Shown here in pieces: positions 22,422-33,753 of a stretch of DNA of 64,000 nt (position 1 is its first letter; each line of letters starts with the position of its first letter). Below the pieces are notes generated by a model. It was given only the letters and a program-made list of their open reading frames with translations. It did no database searches and was not told where the DNA came from. The position numbers and the translations under genes are program-made. The DNA comes from Humulus lupulus (lineage: Eukaryota > Streptophyta > Magnoliopsida > Rosales > Cannabaceae), in assembly GCF_963169125.1 (NCBI RefSeq), contig NC_084794.1:156622858-156686857 (forward strand), given 5' to 3'.

Positions 22422-25081
22422 ATGCATCTTATCTCCTCCTTTGTCTGTTTGAAGTTCATATGCAAGACCTGTGGGGAGGAGAAAGACCCATTTGAGGAGG
22501 ACCTCCTAGCTCAGCTGCTTGAAGAAGAAGAACATCCTTCTACTTTGATACCAGATATTCCTTTCTCTCGCCTTAACCCAAATACTTCATCAGTCTCGAC
22601 CCAAAAAATGGTTCGCACCAAAACTAAAGCTCGAAAAAGAAAAACTTCCAACACCTCTTGTTAGCCTACTGCTGATGCTCCCTCAACCAGTGGTCGAGGC
22701 GAAAATATTCCTGATACAAATGTGCAAAGGCATGCCTGTCCTCGACATGCTACTTAGCCGGATGTCGAGTGGCATGTTGTCGCTGAGAGTAGAGTGACGA
22801 TCAGGATGATCGCCAACTACTTAAATAAATACAAACTTATAGGGGTGACCCTAGTCAAGCCTAACCTCGACCAAAGGGCTAATCTGCCTGGGGGTGCTTA
22901 CAGCGCCTGGTCGCGGTTTCACATTGAGGCAGGTGCCACTGTGCCTCTTCACTCATTCTTTCAGGGGGTGGCCAACTACTTCGGAATTTCCCCCTTCCAA
23001 ATCACCCCAAATGGATATAGAATGCTTGCTGCACTCTATATCCTGTATAGCCAGAAAAATTGGCCCGCACCGTCGCCACATGAGGTCAACTTCCTATTTG
23101 ACCTTAAATCTAACCCTAACCAAGAAGGCATGGGGTTCTTCCATCTTTGCCATCAGGAAACCAGACACACTTTATTGACTGACACCACCCATATATCCAA
23201 TGTGGGGAGGTACCACCATGAGTACTTCCTTATGCCTGACCTGGTCGCAGAAAACTTGGCGTTCACACGAGGAGGTAAAATTTTCACGCCACTAGCTTCT
23301 TCACTTGGTGTTTTACAGCCACAATGTCTTGAACTTTCAATGTGTTTCAGGCCCATGGTTGCAACCAAACCCAACTCCGGGGATGGAGTCAAGGGCAGCA
23401 CTCTTAGCCAACTTGCCAGATGCTGAGAAGAGTGTCAAAAATTTAGTTACAGAGGCTAACCTTAGGTTGGCTAGCCTCTAGAACCCTCAACCAGCGACGA
23501 GTAGGCCTTCGGCGGAAAATGCTCACGTCGAAGTGGAACCCGAGCAGCAACCCCAAGCATCTCCTCCGCGAATGAGACCAACTGGGGTTACAATCAGGGA
23601 ACCTACCGACACTCACCGAATGGAGAGGCCCTTGGCTCCCAAGGGAAAAGGGAAATAAAAGGCTGCCAAGCCTACCGAACTCTCTGACTACTCGTCGGAT
23701 GATAACGGTACATTAATTTCGCTTTTAAACCACTTGCCAATTCCCTGTCATCTATTCGACGGGGATGACAACTTTAAGAATGCTCCCATCTTAAATTCAG
23801 ATTTCTTCCAAGCAATAGGTAGTTCGGTAAATAATGTAGCGCCCAATAGTTGTAGTGCGGGTACTTTACTTGTAATCCTTTTACTTTCATTCTTTTGCCC
23901 TCCGTGACCATTTAGTCTTGCTGTTCGCGTTGTTTCTTTTTTTGCAGATATGGACTTCAAGGATATCTTCGAGCATTACAAGGTTGTTGCTGCCTCTTCT
24001 GGCCAAAAGGAAGATAGCAAGAGGGCTCGAGGGGAGAGTAGTAAGACTCCCACGAAGAAGGCTCGAACTGACGATCCTCCAGCTAGTGCCTCCTTGCAAG
24101 AGAATTCACCATCTACAACACCCCTCAAGCAGCCGGCCTCCACTCCCGCCGACCAGCAGCGGGCTCCTAGCAGGGAGGCCTTGAACACTCAGCCCGAAGG
24201 CTCCCTGCCCAGCTTCGTGGTCAGTTCTGCTAGGGAGAGGATATACAAGCTCTCCAAGCACAAACGCAACCAGGTAGCTATTACTGAAACTGATTCTATG
24301 GAAGCTGATCAAGTCCTCAACAGAGGGTTGAACGAGATAGTTAGCGTAAGTCAACTTCTGCTGCTTTAACATTTATTTTTGATTCCTCGTCCTTACTTTA
24401 TCTTATTATATCTGACTTCAGGGACTGCTGACCCAAACTGCTGGCTGGCACCGTACTGGGGCGTTGGTATCTTAGGGAAGGAATTTTGATTCCAGGCTCG
24501 TCGAGGCTAAGCAAGCACTCGAAGCTAAGAACAACGAGCTTGCTAGATAGAATGGCGAACTGCTTGGGGAGAAGATGGAGCTGTCCAAGCAGAAAGATGA
24601 ACTGCTCGAGGACAAAGCTACTCTGACCGAAGAGTTGCTGGAAACCCGGGACACCTTGAGGAAAGCCAACGAAACCAAGGAAAAGTTCAAGGAAAGCACC
24701 AAGCTCAACTATCAAGAATCTGTACAACTCGAGCTTGATCTGGTTGCCAGCAGGCAGGAGGCGGAGGAGCTTGGAAAACGAGTGCAGGAGCTCGAGGAGC
24801 CTGAAGCCAAGAACTTGGAGAAGTACAAGGAAGCCACTTACCTTTGCTTCTACAAGTTCTGGAAGCACAACAGGGGAGATAACTTCAGCTACCTGTCCAA
24901 ACGCTTGAGGAGGACTCTGATAACACAGTGTGCCATCCATCTGGAAGAAGAAGAAAAGGCCAAAGTGCCTGCCTCTCCAGAGATCTCCCTGGCAGGGGGG
25001 ATAGACGGTGCAGATGCTGAAGCTGGCCCTTCCGCCGACCAAGGCACTCCTCAAGACCCTCAGGACCCTCTAGCCCCTTGA
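22422..25081 (+). pseudogene. Antisense aORF with gypsy-transposon domain and coiled coil, four exons, broken
   Basis: Homologous in plan to 3483-6042 and opposite to gag-pol. ATG 22422 is the first ATG in the long frame; the true start is unsure. Exon 1 (to 23274) codes a basic stretch, then the PF04195-type domain (ATVPLHSFFQGVANYFGISP; about 22850-23274). Three GT-AG introns preserve the frame exactly: 23275-23350 (phase 1), 23708-23947 (phase 1) and 24346-24421 (phase 0). Exon 3 is rich in Ser, Pro and Lys. Exon 4 is a long coiled coil followed by CFYKFWKHN and an acidic tail ending at 25081. In-frame stops lie at 22662, 22755, 23479, 23656, 24473 and 24548; five are TAG and one TAA, as expected from C-to-T change at CAG or CAA. 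The protein's role is unknown. Confidence 0.8.
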
Positions 25082-25749
25082 ATTTTTTTTTCTTTTATCC
25101 CAACTATACGACCCACAGGTTGTATTGTAAAGACAATTTATTTTTACTACTGCAAGGACAGCCTTTTTACTTTTATTTGAACAGTTACATCTGAGCAGTA
25201 CTGCTCACGGTGTAAAAGAATTCCTTCGACATTATAATATTTTTCTTTATTATAATATCTGTTCGCATGACCGAACCTAGCATAGTACTTTGGCTTGATT
25301 TAACAAAATATAAAATTTTGAAAAATACTCTAAGTACCATAGCATGCTTTCACTTATTTTGTTCGTGTGTTTACATACCTCTTGGTATGCTTTGCTATCG
25401 ATGTACCTTATATGCCCCCAAGTGACTGAGGAGCTTTAGGTCCTTGGTCACTTGCCTTGACCACGACCAGTACGAACATTGCTGCTCGGGATAACTTGTA
25501 AAACTTAGAATACAGCAAAACAACACACGTAATGAACAAATACTTGTAAAAATATACAAAGGTTTGGCAAGAATGACTGGCTGGGCACAGTCCCTTATAA
25601 TTCTCGTATTAAAATGGACTAAACATGTCTTTACGAGTGATCTTTGAAAGATCTTACACTTATAAGCGATCAGTCATATAACATGACTAACCCTTTTTCA
25701 AAACTTGTAAAAAGTAAAAATTAATACAAGCCAGTTCTTTAAGGACTGT
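25082..25749. other. Spacer between convergent aORF and pol ends
   Basis: No coding frame. It is AT-rich and must hold the 3' ends of two transcripts that run toward each other. Nothing else is recognised. Confidence 0.5.
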
Positions 25750-26880
25750 TTATTGATAGTACTTGCACATGTGTTCTCCGTTCCAATAACGCAGAACGAG
25801 ATCTCCGTTTAAGCGTGCAAGTTTATAGGTGCCTGGATGAAGGACTTCTTTAATCTGGTAAGGTCCTTCCCAGTTTGGTCTGAGTACTCTAGTAGCCGAG
25901 TAGCGGGTGTTTAAGAAAACTCTTCGAAGTACTAAGTCTTTGATGTTGAACTTTCTTTCTTTTACTTTAGAGTTAAAATATCGGGCGACTTTTTGCTGGT
26001 ATGTAGCTACTCGGAGTTGGGCTTTTTCTCGTTTCTCCTCAATCAAGTCTAGGGACGCCATCAACAGTTGTCTATTTTGGTCTTGGTCATATGTGATTCT
26101 TCGATGTGAGGGCGATCTAACTCGACTGGCAACATAGCTTCATACCCTTATACTAAGGAAAACGGGGTATGACCTATTGCTATTCGATGAGAAGTTCTAT
26201 ACGACCAGAGTACTTCAGGCAGCTATTCTGGCCATGCTCCTTTAGCTTCTTCTAGCCTTTTCTTCAGGGTATCCTTTAGTGTTTTATTTACCGCTTCGAC
26301 TTTCCCATTTGCTTGTGGATGCGCGACTGAAGAAAAGCTCTTGATGATTCCATGCATTTCACAGAAGTCTGTGAATAGGTCACTGTCGAACTGGGTGCCG
26401 TTATCTGAGATGATCTTTCGGGGCAATCCATATCGACAAACAATATTCTTGATGACAAAGTCAAGCACTTTCTTCGTCGTTATGGTAGCGAGTGGCTCGG
26501 CTTCGGCCCATTTGGTGAAGTAGTCGACTGCTACAACTGTGTATTTTACTCCACCTTTTCCTGTTGGCAAGGACCCAATTAATCGATACCCCATACTGCG
26601 AAGGGCCACGAACTTTGCATCTGCTTTAACTCATTAGGAGCTACGCGTGAGATCTTGGTAAACCTCTGACACTTATCACATTTTCGCACAAACTCCATTG
26701 TGTCTTCGTTCATAGTCGGCAAGAAATAACCCTACCTTATAATCTTCTTTGATAAGCTCTGCCCCCCAGCGTGATCTCCACAGAAGCCTTCATGTACTTC
26801 CCTCATCAGCTCTTTAGCCTTTTCTGGTGTAATACATCTGAGCAGTGTCATGGAGTATCCTCTTCGGTATAGAACACCAT
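25750..26880 (-). pseudogene. Integrase, Tat lineage, broken
   Basis: Reading leftward from about 26880: an N-terminal HHCC zinc-binding region (VHEGFCGDHAGG then KCDKCQRF), the core domain, and the C-terminal part ending HMCKYYQ at 25750. Catalytic residues visible are the Asp in WGID near 26577, the Asp in ISDNGTQFDS and the Glu in GKVEAVNK. The region is split by stops, for example directly after WGID, and by frame changes. Integrase would insert the cDNA into the chromosome; it cannot be made here as one product. Confidence 0.85.
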
Positions 26881-26902
26881 CGACCAGAATGTATCTAGCA
26901 GT

Positions 26903-27530
26903 CTATTGCTGAAGAGTCCTGGATTTGTTTCTATCTGATGATAGTACGCCACTAGTGAGATACTCCAAGTATAGTGCCATCCATGTATCTTCTAACCGTA
27001 CCTCCATACTGGCTTCATCTGCTCGTATGCCCAGCTCGTGTAGCCACTCCACTGGCACTATATTTAAAATGTCAGCATCTTTCACACTCGCAAGTTTGGT
27101 TAATGCATCTGCGTTTGAATTATGGTCTCGGGGTATTTGCTGGAGGGTATATTTCTCGAATTGCGCCAACAGATCTTTGGTTTTGTTCAGGTAGGCCACC
27201 ATTTTCAGGCCTCGTGCTTGATACTCCCCTAAGACCAATTCACTACCAGCTGTGAATCACTGTAAATATCCAGCACTTTTATACTCATGTCTTTGGCCAA
27301 CCTTAGCCCAGCAAGGAGTGCTTCATACTCGGCCTAAGCAGTGAATAACTTCCACGAAGGAGCTTCAACTTAAGGCTCATGCGCACTAGGTTTTTCGCAC
27401 TGCTCGTCGTCTAGGAGCTCAGTGAATTTGGTGATAAGATCAGCCAAGACTTGTCCTTTTACTGCTGCTCGCAGTGAATATGTTATATCGAACTGCCCGA
27501 GTTTGACTACCCATTTCAACAAACATCCAG
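26903..27530 (-). pseudogene. Second (archaeal-type) RNase H, Tat lineage
   Basis: The frame codes LGEYQARGLKMVAYLNKTKD and then LQQIPRDHNSNADALTKLAS, the C-terminal part of the additional RNase H found in Tat elements between the usual RNase H and integrase. Upstream segments, such as AEYEALLAGLRLAKD, are broken by stops near 27260-27370. It would remove RNA from the RNA-DNA hybrid. Assignment to the archaeal type rests on recognition of the NADALTKLAS end. Confidence 0.75.
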
Positions 27531-27534
27531 CAGC

Positions 27535-28734
27535 CTATGGCTTTTGTAGAACTTGCCGAAGGGGCTGATCAGTTAAGACTGTGATGGGATGGGCTTGGAA
27601 GTAAGGACGTAATTTCCTTGAAGCAAAAATTAAGCAATAGGCTAATCTTTTGATGGGAGGATATCTTAATTCGGCCCCGATTAACCTTTTGCTTACATAA
27701 TACACCGCCTTTTGCACGTCTTCTTCTTCCATTACTAGCACTGCACTAGCAGCATACTTGGTGATCACCAGGTAAATGAACAAAGTTTCTCCATCAATAG
27801 GTGTTGATAAGATAGGAGGCTATGCCATGTGGACTTTTAAGGCTTGAAAAGCCTGTTCACAGTCTCCAGTCCATTCGAACTTCTTGTTGCCTCTAAGTAG
27901 ATTAAAGAAAGGGACGCATTTATCCGCCGACTTTGAAATAAATCTACTGAGTGCGGCAATCCTTCCAGTTAAACTTTGTACATCTTTGATTTTCACCGGT
28001 GATTTCATGTCGATCAGGGCTTTGATCTGTTCTAGGTTGGCTTTGATTCCCCTCGAATTGACAATGAATCCCAAAAATTTCCCTCATCCTACTCCGAAGG
28101 AACACTTGAGAGGATTTAGCTTCATTTGATACTTGTTCAAAACATTGAAACACTCCTGCAAATCCTTCACATGTCCTTCTGCCTTCTTTGAATTTACCAG
28201 CATGTCGTCCACGTACACCTCCATGTTTATTCCGATCAACTCCTTAAACATGTGGTTAACCAATCTCTGGTAAGTCGCACCAGCGTTTTTTAGTCCGAAA
28301 GGCATTACATTATAACAGTATAACCCTGTATCAGTCCGAAAGCTAGTGTGATCCTCGTCAGGGGGATGCATACTGATTTGATTGTATCCTGAGTATGCAT
28401 CCATGAAAGAGAGGATCTCATGTCCTGCAGTTGCATCGACCAGTTGGTCGATCCTTGGGAGTGGGAAGCAATCTTTTGGGTAGGCTTTATTAAGTTCTGT
28501 GAAATCCACACAGGTTCCCCATTTTTCGTTAGGCTTGGGAACCAGTACTGGATTAGAGACCCACGATGGATAAAACGCCACCCTGATGAACCCATTCTCC
28601 TTCAGTCTTTCAACTTCTTCTTTTAAGGCTTTCGATCTGTCCTTATCGAGCAACCTTCTTTTCTGTTGCACGGGTGGAAAACTTTTGTCAACGTTCAGGA
28701 CATGGCTAATAACTACAGGATCTATCCTAGCCAT
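27535..28734 (-). pseudogene. Reverse transcriptase and RNase H, Tat lineage
   Basis: The RT frame opens at 28734 (MARIDPVVISHVLNVD) and runs unbroken to 28084, with SFMDAYSGYNQI and the catalytic YVDDMLV at about 28205-28225. It continues in broken frames through the thumb region (27820-28074) to the gypsy RNase H (27535-27783; YYVSKRLIGAELRYPPIKRL). A stop and frame changes separate these parts. The enzyme would copy the element RNA to DNA. Gag-PR lies upstream at 28999. Confidence 0.9.
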
Positions 28735-28998
28735 GTCTTTATGTGACCAGGCAAAAACTTCCTAGTTTTTTCTCAAAAATTCCAGCAGTGCGTGCTTCGT
28801 TGTTGCTTCTAAATTATTACCGACCTTTACAACTCTGGTCGGAATTTTTTCATCAAGTTAGACCTCTTCAAGGTCCTCAACGGGTCCAACATCTTCCTCA
28901 AAATCCCCAAAGCAAGGATCTAAATCTCTATCCTCACTTTGGGCAACACCCTATTTAGTGACTCCATCACTGGATTTGGCTTGTGTATCAATGGCCAT

Positions 28999-29937
28999 CT
29001 ACAACCTCTCTGGGGGAGTGCTCTTCGATTTTCCCTTCTCTGCCTTCGTGATCGAGGTATTGTAGCACTCCCTTGCTTCCCTCTGATTTCCCAGCACGCG
29101 TCCTACCCCTGCGTCTGTCGGGAATTTCATGGCCAGGTGCCATACTGAGGTGACCGCCCGAAGGTCAACCAGTATGGGCCATCCGATTACAGCATTGTAC
29201 GCCGAAGGACAATCGACTACTATGAAAGTAGCGAGTAATGTCCTGGTAGCAGGCGCTATACCTACTGTTACCGGAAGTCTGATTGACCCTGTTGGGGTGA
29301 GTCCCTCACCAGAGAAGCTGTATATTGTTTGGTTGCAGGGCTCCAAGTCCTTGTTGGACAACTTCATGCGTTCCAGCAAAGATTTATACAGGATGTTTAC
29401 TGAACTTCCTGTATCGACCAACACTCTCTTTACCATCATGTTGGCGATTTGAACATCCACGACCAGCGGATCGGAATGCGGGAACCGGACATGCTGGGCA
29501 CCATCCTCTGACCGAGCCTTCTTTGATGCCTGGTCCTCCACAATCATCATCTCGATGTCCTGATCATGGCGTAGGGTTCGAGCATATCGTTCCCTTGCCT
29601 TTCCGCTGTTTCCTGCGAGGTGCAGGCCTCCACAAATGGTGAGTAAAGTGCCAGCTACGGGATCAGGCTGCAAAGGTGGCGATTGTTGGCGTGTAGGCAC
29701 CTGCTCGTTGCCACCTGGAGCCTCTCGTTGGGAAGTTCCTGAGGCCCGTACATATCTCCTCAAGTGTCCTTGTCTGATAAGGAATTCGATTTCGTCTTTC
29801 AGCTGGTTGCACTCGTTTGTATCGTGTCCGTAGTCGTTATGATAACGAAAGAACTTAGTAGTTTCTCTTTTCGAAATATCCTTTCGAATCGGAGCGGGTC
29901 TTTTGTAAGGCACACTGGAACTTGTGGCCTGATACAC
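28999..29937 (-). pseudogene. Gag C-terminus and aspartic protease, Tat lineage
   Basis: A 312-codon open frame. Near its start is the knuckle segment FFRYHNDYGHDTNEC, where Phe stands at the place of the first zinc Cys found in the related knuckle of the other Tat element (YCQYHKDIGHTTAEC). Further on is the protease motif VLVDTGSS at about 29400-29440, then a conserved tail (QREARECYNTS) also found in the 6790-9378 protein. The frame is separated by shifts from gag upstream and RT downstream. Confidence 0.88.
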
Positions 29938-30031
29938 CTCTCCTCGAGACTCGATAAGGGCGGTGTAGTTAGTGAACCATGGTTCATAACGATTGCCCTT
30001 AGCACGCTTGTTCTCGGAGGTGGAAGGTTCA

Positions 30032-31824
30032 TTATGGGGTCTCTTCCCCCCATTCTTGTCGTTTCCATTGCCGTTCCCATTGGCGGCTTTGGTGGTTCTG
30101 CAGTCCCCTTATCTTTGCCTGGGGGCTTTCCCTCGCTGGCAATGGCATCTTCGAGATTGATGTACCGATCAGCTTGATCCAAGAATTCTTAGGTAGTCTT
30201 AAATCCATGCTTCCTGAGGCTACTCCACAAAGGTGTACGATGCCTAACTCTTGCAGTAGGGCCATCATCTTGCCCTCATCTCCCACTATTTTAGCTCTAG
30301 CAGCCGCTCGAATAAAGCGCTGGATGTAATCCTTCAGTGGCTCTCCTTCTTGCTGGCGTATCTCAACCAGCTGGTTTGCCTCAGTTGGGTGCACTCAACC
30401 CGCATAGAATTGTCCGTAAAATTCCTTTACGAACATCTCCCAAGAAACAATACTTGCAGGAGGGAATTTGAAAATCCACTCCTGTGCAGCATCAGAAAGT
30501 GTTGCAGGAAAGATTATGCATCGAGCTTCTTCGGACACTTTCTGAATGTCCATCTGTATCTCAAACTTGTTGACATGAGATACTGGGTCACCATACCCGT
30601 CAAAGTTCAGAAGCGTGGGCATCTTAAACTTGCTAGGAGTTTCTGCCACAGCTATCCTTTGAACGAAAGGAGTGCCTCTTCTCCTGTCGTACTCGATATT
30701 AGACGTTCTTCCCCCGACCAACTGTTGTACTGCTTGGTTCAGGGCATCTATTTGGGCTTGCACGGCGTCAGGAATCGCCAGGGCCTCTGCTGCTCGGGAA
30801 ATGTACTCATCGTGCCATTCCCGACGGTCATTGAGTACATCCCTTAAGTCTTCGTCTCTTCACCATTGCTCGCTTACTCCAAGCCGATTAAAGACATTGT
30901 TTTGTCTGGGCTGCCCCCAGCGTTACATCTCTATGGTTGGTCTTCCCTAGGTGGTGGGCTTTTTTTCCCCACCTCTCTCTTCATTTCTCCGACCGGCATT
31001 TCCTCTGCCTGAGTCGGCCTCATTGTAACCATGGCCATCTCTGAACCTCGATTGGCTATGGTGGGACCGGCTTTCCCCTTGGTTGCCTCCTCGGGCTGGA
31101 ACTTCCCGAGCGTTAGAGGGTGGCCTGCATTGGTCGGTAGGTCCCCGTGCATTATCATGCCGTGGGGGGCCTCGGACCGCAGAGCTTATCTCTGAGTTCC
31201 TTCTGTTGCCAGAAGAATGATGCCCCCTGCATGGTGGGTTCGGCTCTTCACTACTATGGCGTCTAGGACTACGGGGCTGCTGCCCGGCCCTATTCTGCCT
31301 TAGCTATGGGGGATTGCCTCAACCAACCTGGGATGGAGTTTGCATCTCAGGATCCCTTGGTGGGACATCATCCTGAGGCATTGGTGGCTGCTTGGCCTTT
31401 GAGGGATCGTCGGCTAGATTCGGGGGCTAGGATTGGGACCCCTTTGGGGTGGCCTATTTGAGGGTTGATCAGGCTGTGAGGCAGGTGCAGCTTGATTCTT
31501 AGCCAACTGCAGGGCTTCTTCGAGGGCTGCCATGGCCTCCCTCTGACAATGTTCCATCTCTGCCTGTCTTTCACTTAGCTCTTGGCGCTGTTGCTCTATC
31601 TCTTGCTGCTGCCGCGCCATAATCTCCGCAACACTTTCTTGAATGGCCCTCAGATTGGCCAGTTCATCTTGCAATACCCCCAGGGTATTTCCCAGCGTCT
31701 CGGATTCCAGTTCTTCCTCATCAAACTCCAAGTGCGGCTCATTTTCAGCCATGTTTAGGGGAGGAGGCGGTTGAGATGGTGCATCGCCAGTCGCCTGCCT
31801 GGTCTTCTTTGTTGTTTTCTCCAT
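30032..31824 (-). pseudogene. Gag, N-terminal and core parts, Tat lineage
   Basis: ATG at 31824 lies 26 bp inside the primer-binding site. The first 136 codons encode a Gln/Glu-rich coiled coil (LQDELANLRAIQESVAEIMA). After frame changes and stops at 31413-30764, the Gag core reappears at 30763 (FKMPTLLNFDGYGDPVSHVN), a TAG follows at about 30395, and the core continues to 30032 (GEPLKDYIQRFIRAAARAKI). Gag would form the particle that packages element RNA. It is clearly non-functional here. Confidence 0.85.
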
Positions 31825-31849
31825 TAATGCTTCAACAATCTCGTATCAA

Positions 31850-31871
31850 GCTCTCAATGAAAGCACCAGAA
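31850..31871 (-). promoter_or_regulatory. Primer-binding site
   Basis: Next to the 5' LTR the minus strand reads CTGGTGCTTTCATTGAGAGC. Its place directly beyond the LTR end supports a tRNA primer site. The tRNA was not identified, and the site differs from that of the pol-less Tat element (GGCGCC type). Confidence 0.65.
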
Positions 31872-31872
31872 T

Positions 31873-32470
31873 GTTGACCCTCAATTTGGTCAACTGACAC
31901 AGAGTCAGATGCTTGATGTGACTAGATGTATTGAAATGGATTTAATAGCAAAAACAGTAAAGAACACAACAGATTATAGTGGTTCGGCCCCACGAAAATG
32001 GTAATGACCTATGTCCACTTAAGCTATTATTGATATGAGTTCTCAAAGGAGTGATCAAAGAACTAGGGTTCTCTGAGTTTCACAGACCTGAGAGAGATCA
32101 AGGATACAATCGCAAGATAATAGCCTTAATTCTCTTGTAAAGCGTAAACTAAGAATCAGCCCCAAGTCCCTCCCTTGAGCTATTTCTCTCTATTTATAGG
32201 CTCAAGGAGGATTACATGAATCAGTTACAGATATTCTTTCCTAATTAGTCGGATATTCAGGAAATCATGAGAGACAATCTCGGATATGATCAAAACTGCA
32301 TAAGATCTTCTCCAAATATACGGAGTATACGACCAAGCTGGTCGTATATAAAGTTCAAATGTTAAGCCATGGAAATCTCTCTGGTCGTTGGTCGAACAGG
32401 ACTTCTGCCAGGTGTCAGCCACGTGTTAAAAATGTCTGCCACATCATCCATACCTGCTTTTTGGATAACA
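31873..32470 (-). repeat. 5' LTR of complete Tat element
   Basis: Partner of 21017-21615, differing at only a few positions by eye. The minus-strand TATA box is at 32191-32198, again inside the 8-bp inverted repeat. Confidence 0.92.
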
Positions 32471-32856
32471 AAAAGCATGAAGAGAATTAGGGTTCCGCAT
32501 CCATTCGGACCCTACACAATCAATTTCAAGAACGCAAAAGCATCCTGGCAAACTTATTGTCATGCCTAATAACCATTGACAAAAAAATTCATAGAAACAG
32601 ATAAATTCCTGCACTCAGAAATTCCCAGAGCAAGCAGATATAATATATCACAATATAATTCGAGACCAACGCTCGACAATTTCCAACAATTTAGGCGTAA
32701 CACGCCCTCCAGCATAAATGCTAATCTGTAAGAGAGAACTGATTCTCAACACTAAGATCTAGCCAATAAATATCCCCATCAAGGGTCACTATTGTGTTAC
32801 CTAGGGCATCCCTACTTATCTAAGAGTAAATCCCTCATGAGGGTAACCATGTTAAG
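32471..32856 (-). mobile_element. LTR-like repeat on the minus strand, right part, and unclear junction
   Basis: Resumes the repeat interrupted at 21016; AAAAG is the TSD. About 32535-32645 is an inverted match to the ~95-bp motif at 19641-19735. No clear LTR end is seen. Somewhere before 32857 the sequence changes to the plus-strand integrase fragment, which lacks everything upstream of it. Confidence 0.4.
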
Positions 32857-33717
32857 TCAGATAGAGGATCGGTGTTTACATCGAGATTTTGGGGAAGTTT
32901 ACAGCAAGCTATGGGTACTAAGTTAAGTCTTAGTACAGCTTTCCATCCTCAAACAGATGGGAAGTCCGAGCGTACGATTCAGATTTTAGAGGATATGCTA
33001 CGCATGTGTGTACTTGATTTCGGAGGATCATGGAACAAGTACTTGCCGCTGATCGAGTTCTCGTACAACAACAGCTACCAGTCAATGATCAGGATGGCAC
33101 CTTATGAGTTGCTGTATGGAAGAAGGTGCCGATCACCATTGCACTGGGACGAGGTAGGAGAAAGGCAGCTTCTAGGGCCCAAAGCTGTTAGACAAGCTCA
33201 AGAAGCAGTTGCACTTATTAGACAGCGTATGCTTGCTGCTCAAAGCCGTCAGAAAAGCTATGCGGATACCAAGCGACGCGATGTGGAGTTCCAAGTTGGA
33301 GATCAAGTCTTCCTGAAGATATCTCCTATGAAAGGTGTCAAGCGGTTCGGGAAGAAAGGCAAGCTTAGTCCCCGATTCACAGGTCCTTTTGAGATATTGG
33401 ACAAAGTGGGACCAGTTGCGTATAGACTAGCCTTACCGCTAGTACTAGCCGATAGTCACAACGTCTTCCACATTTCGATGCTACGCAAATATGTGTCAGA
33501 CCCATCTCATGTCCTCAAGTACGATATGATAGTGCTCCAGAAAGACTTAAGTTACGAGGAACGACCAGTTAGCATCCTAGATAGAGGGATGAAGCAGTTA
33601 CGGTCCAAGAGCTTTCCTATAGTCAAAGTCCTATGGAGTAATAGTTCTGAACGAGAGGCAACGTGGGAGTTGGAGGGGGACATGCAAGACCAGTATCCGA
33701 AATTATTTGGTAAGTAA
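32857..33717 (+). pseudogene. Integrase core and chromodomain end, Tekay-type chromovirus, 5'-truncated
   Basis: An unbroken frame of about 286 codons starting inside the integrase core at SDRGSVFTSRFW (second catalytic Asp) and including FHPQTDGKSERT (catalytic Glu). It continues through the C-terminal domain (RFTGPFEILDKVGPVAYRLA) to a chromodomain-like end (IVKVLWSNSSEREATWELEG) just before the 3' LTR. Gag, PR, RT, RNase H and the start of integrase are missing; the cut is at about 32856. It is close to, but distinct from, the integrase at 48679-49623, and has no internal stop. It is a fragment of a retrotransposon, not a host gene. Confidence 0.88.
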
Positions 33718-33753
33718 ATTTTGAGGACGAAATTCTTTTTAGTAGGGGAGAAT

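Larger units (their letters stand above)
21017..32470 (-). mobile_element. Full-length Tat-lineage Ty3/gypsy element, decayed
   Basis: An 11,454-bp element on the minus strand with 599- and 598-bp LTRs (TGTTGACC...GGATAACA on the plus strand) and TSD AAAAG at 21012-21016 and 32471-32475. From right to left: 5' LTR, primer-binding site, gag, protease, RT, RNase H, a second archaeal-type RNase H, integrase, then an aORF on the opposite strand, polypurine tract and 3' LTR. The second RNase H and the aORF between integrase and 3' LTR mark the Tat lineage. Coding frames are broken by stops and frameshifts. The two LTRs are very alike by eye, which suggests a fairly recent insertion. Confidence 0.93.

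Noticed and set aside
24398..25054. 218-codon minus-strand ORF
   Set aside because: It lies opposite the last aORF exon; the Leu/Ser-rich composition is the complement of the coiled coil. No domain is seen.
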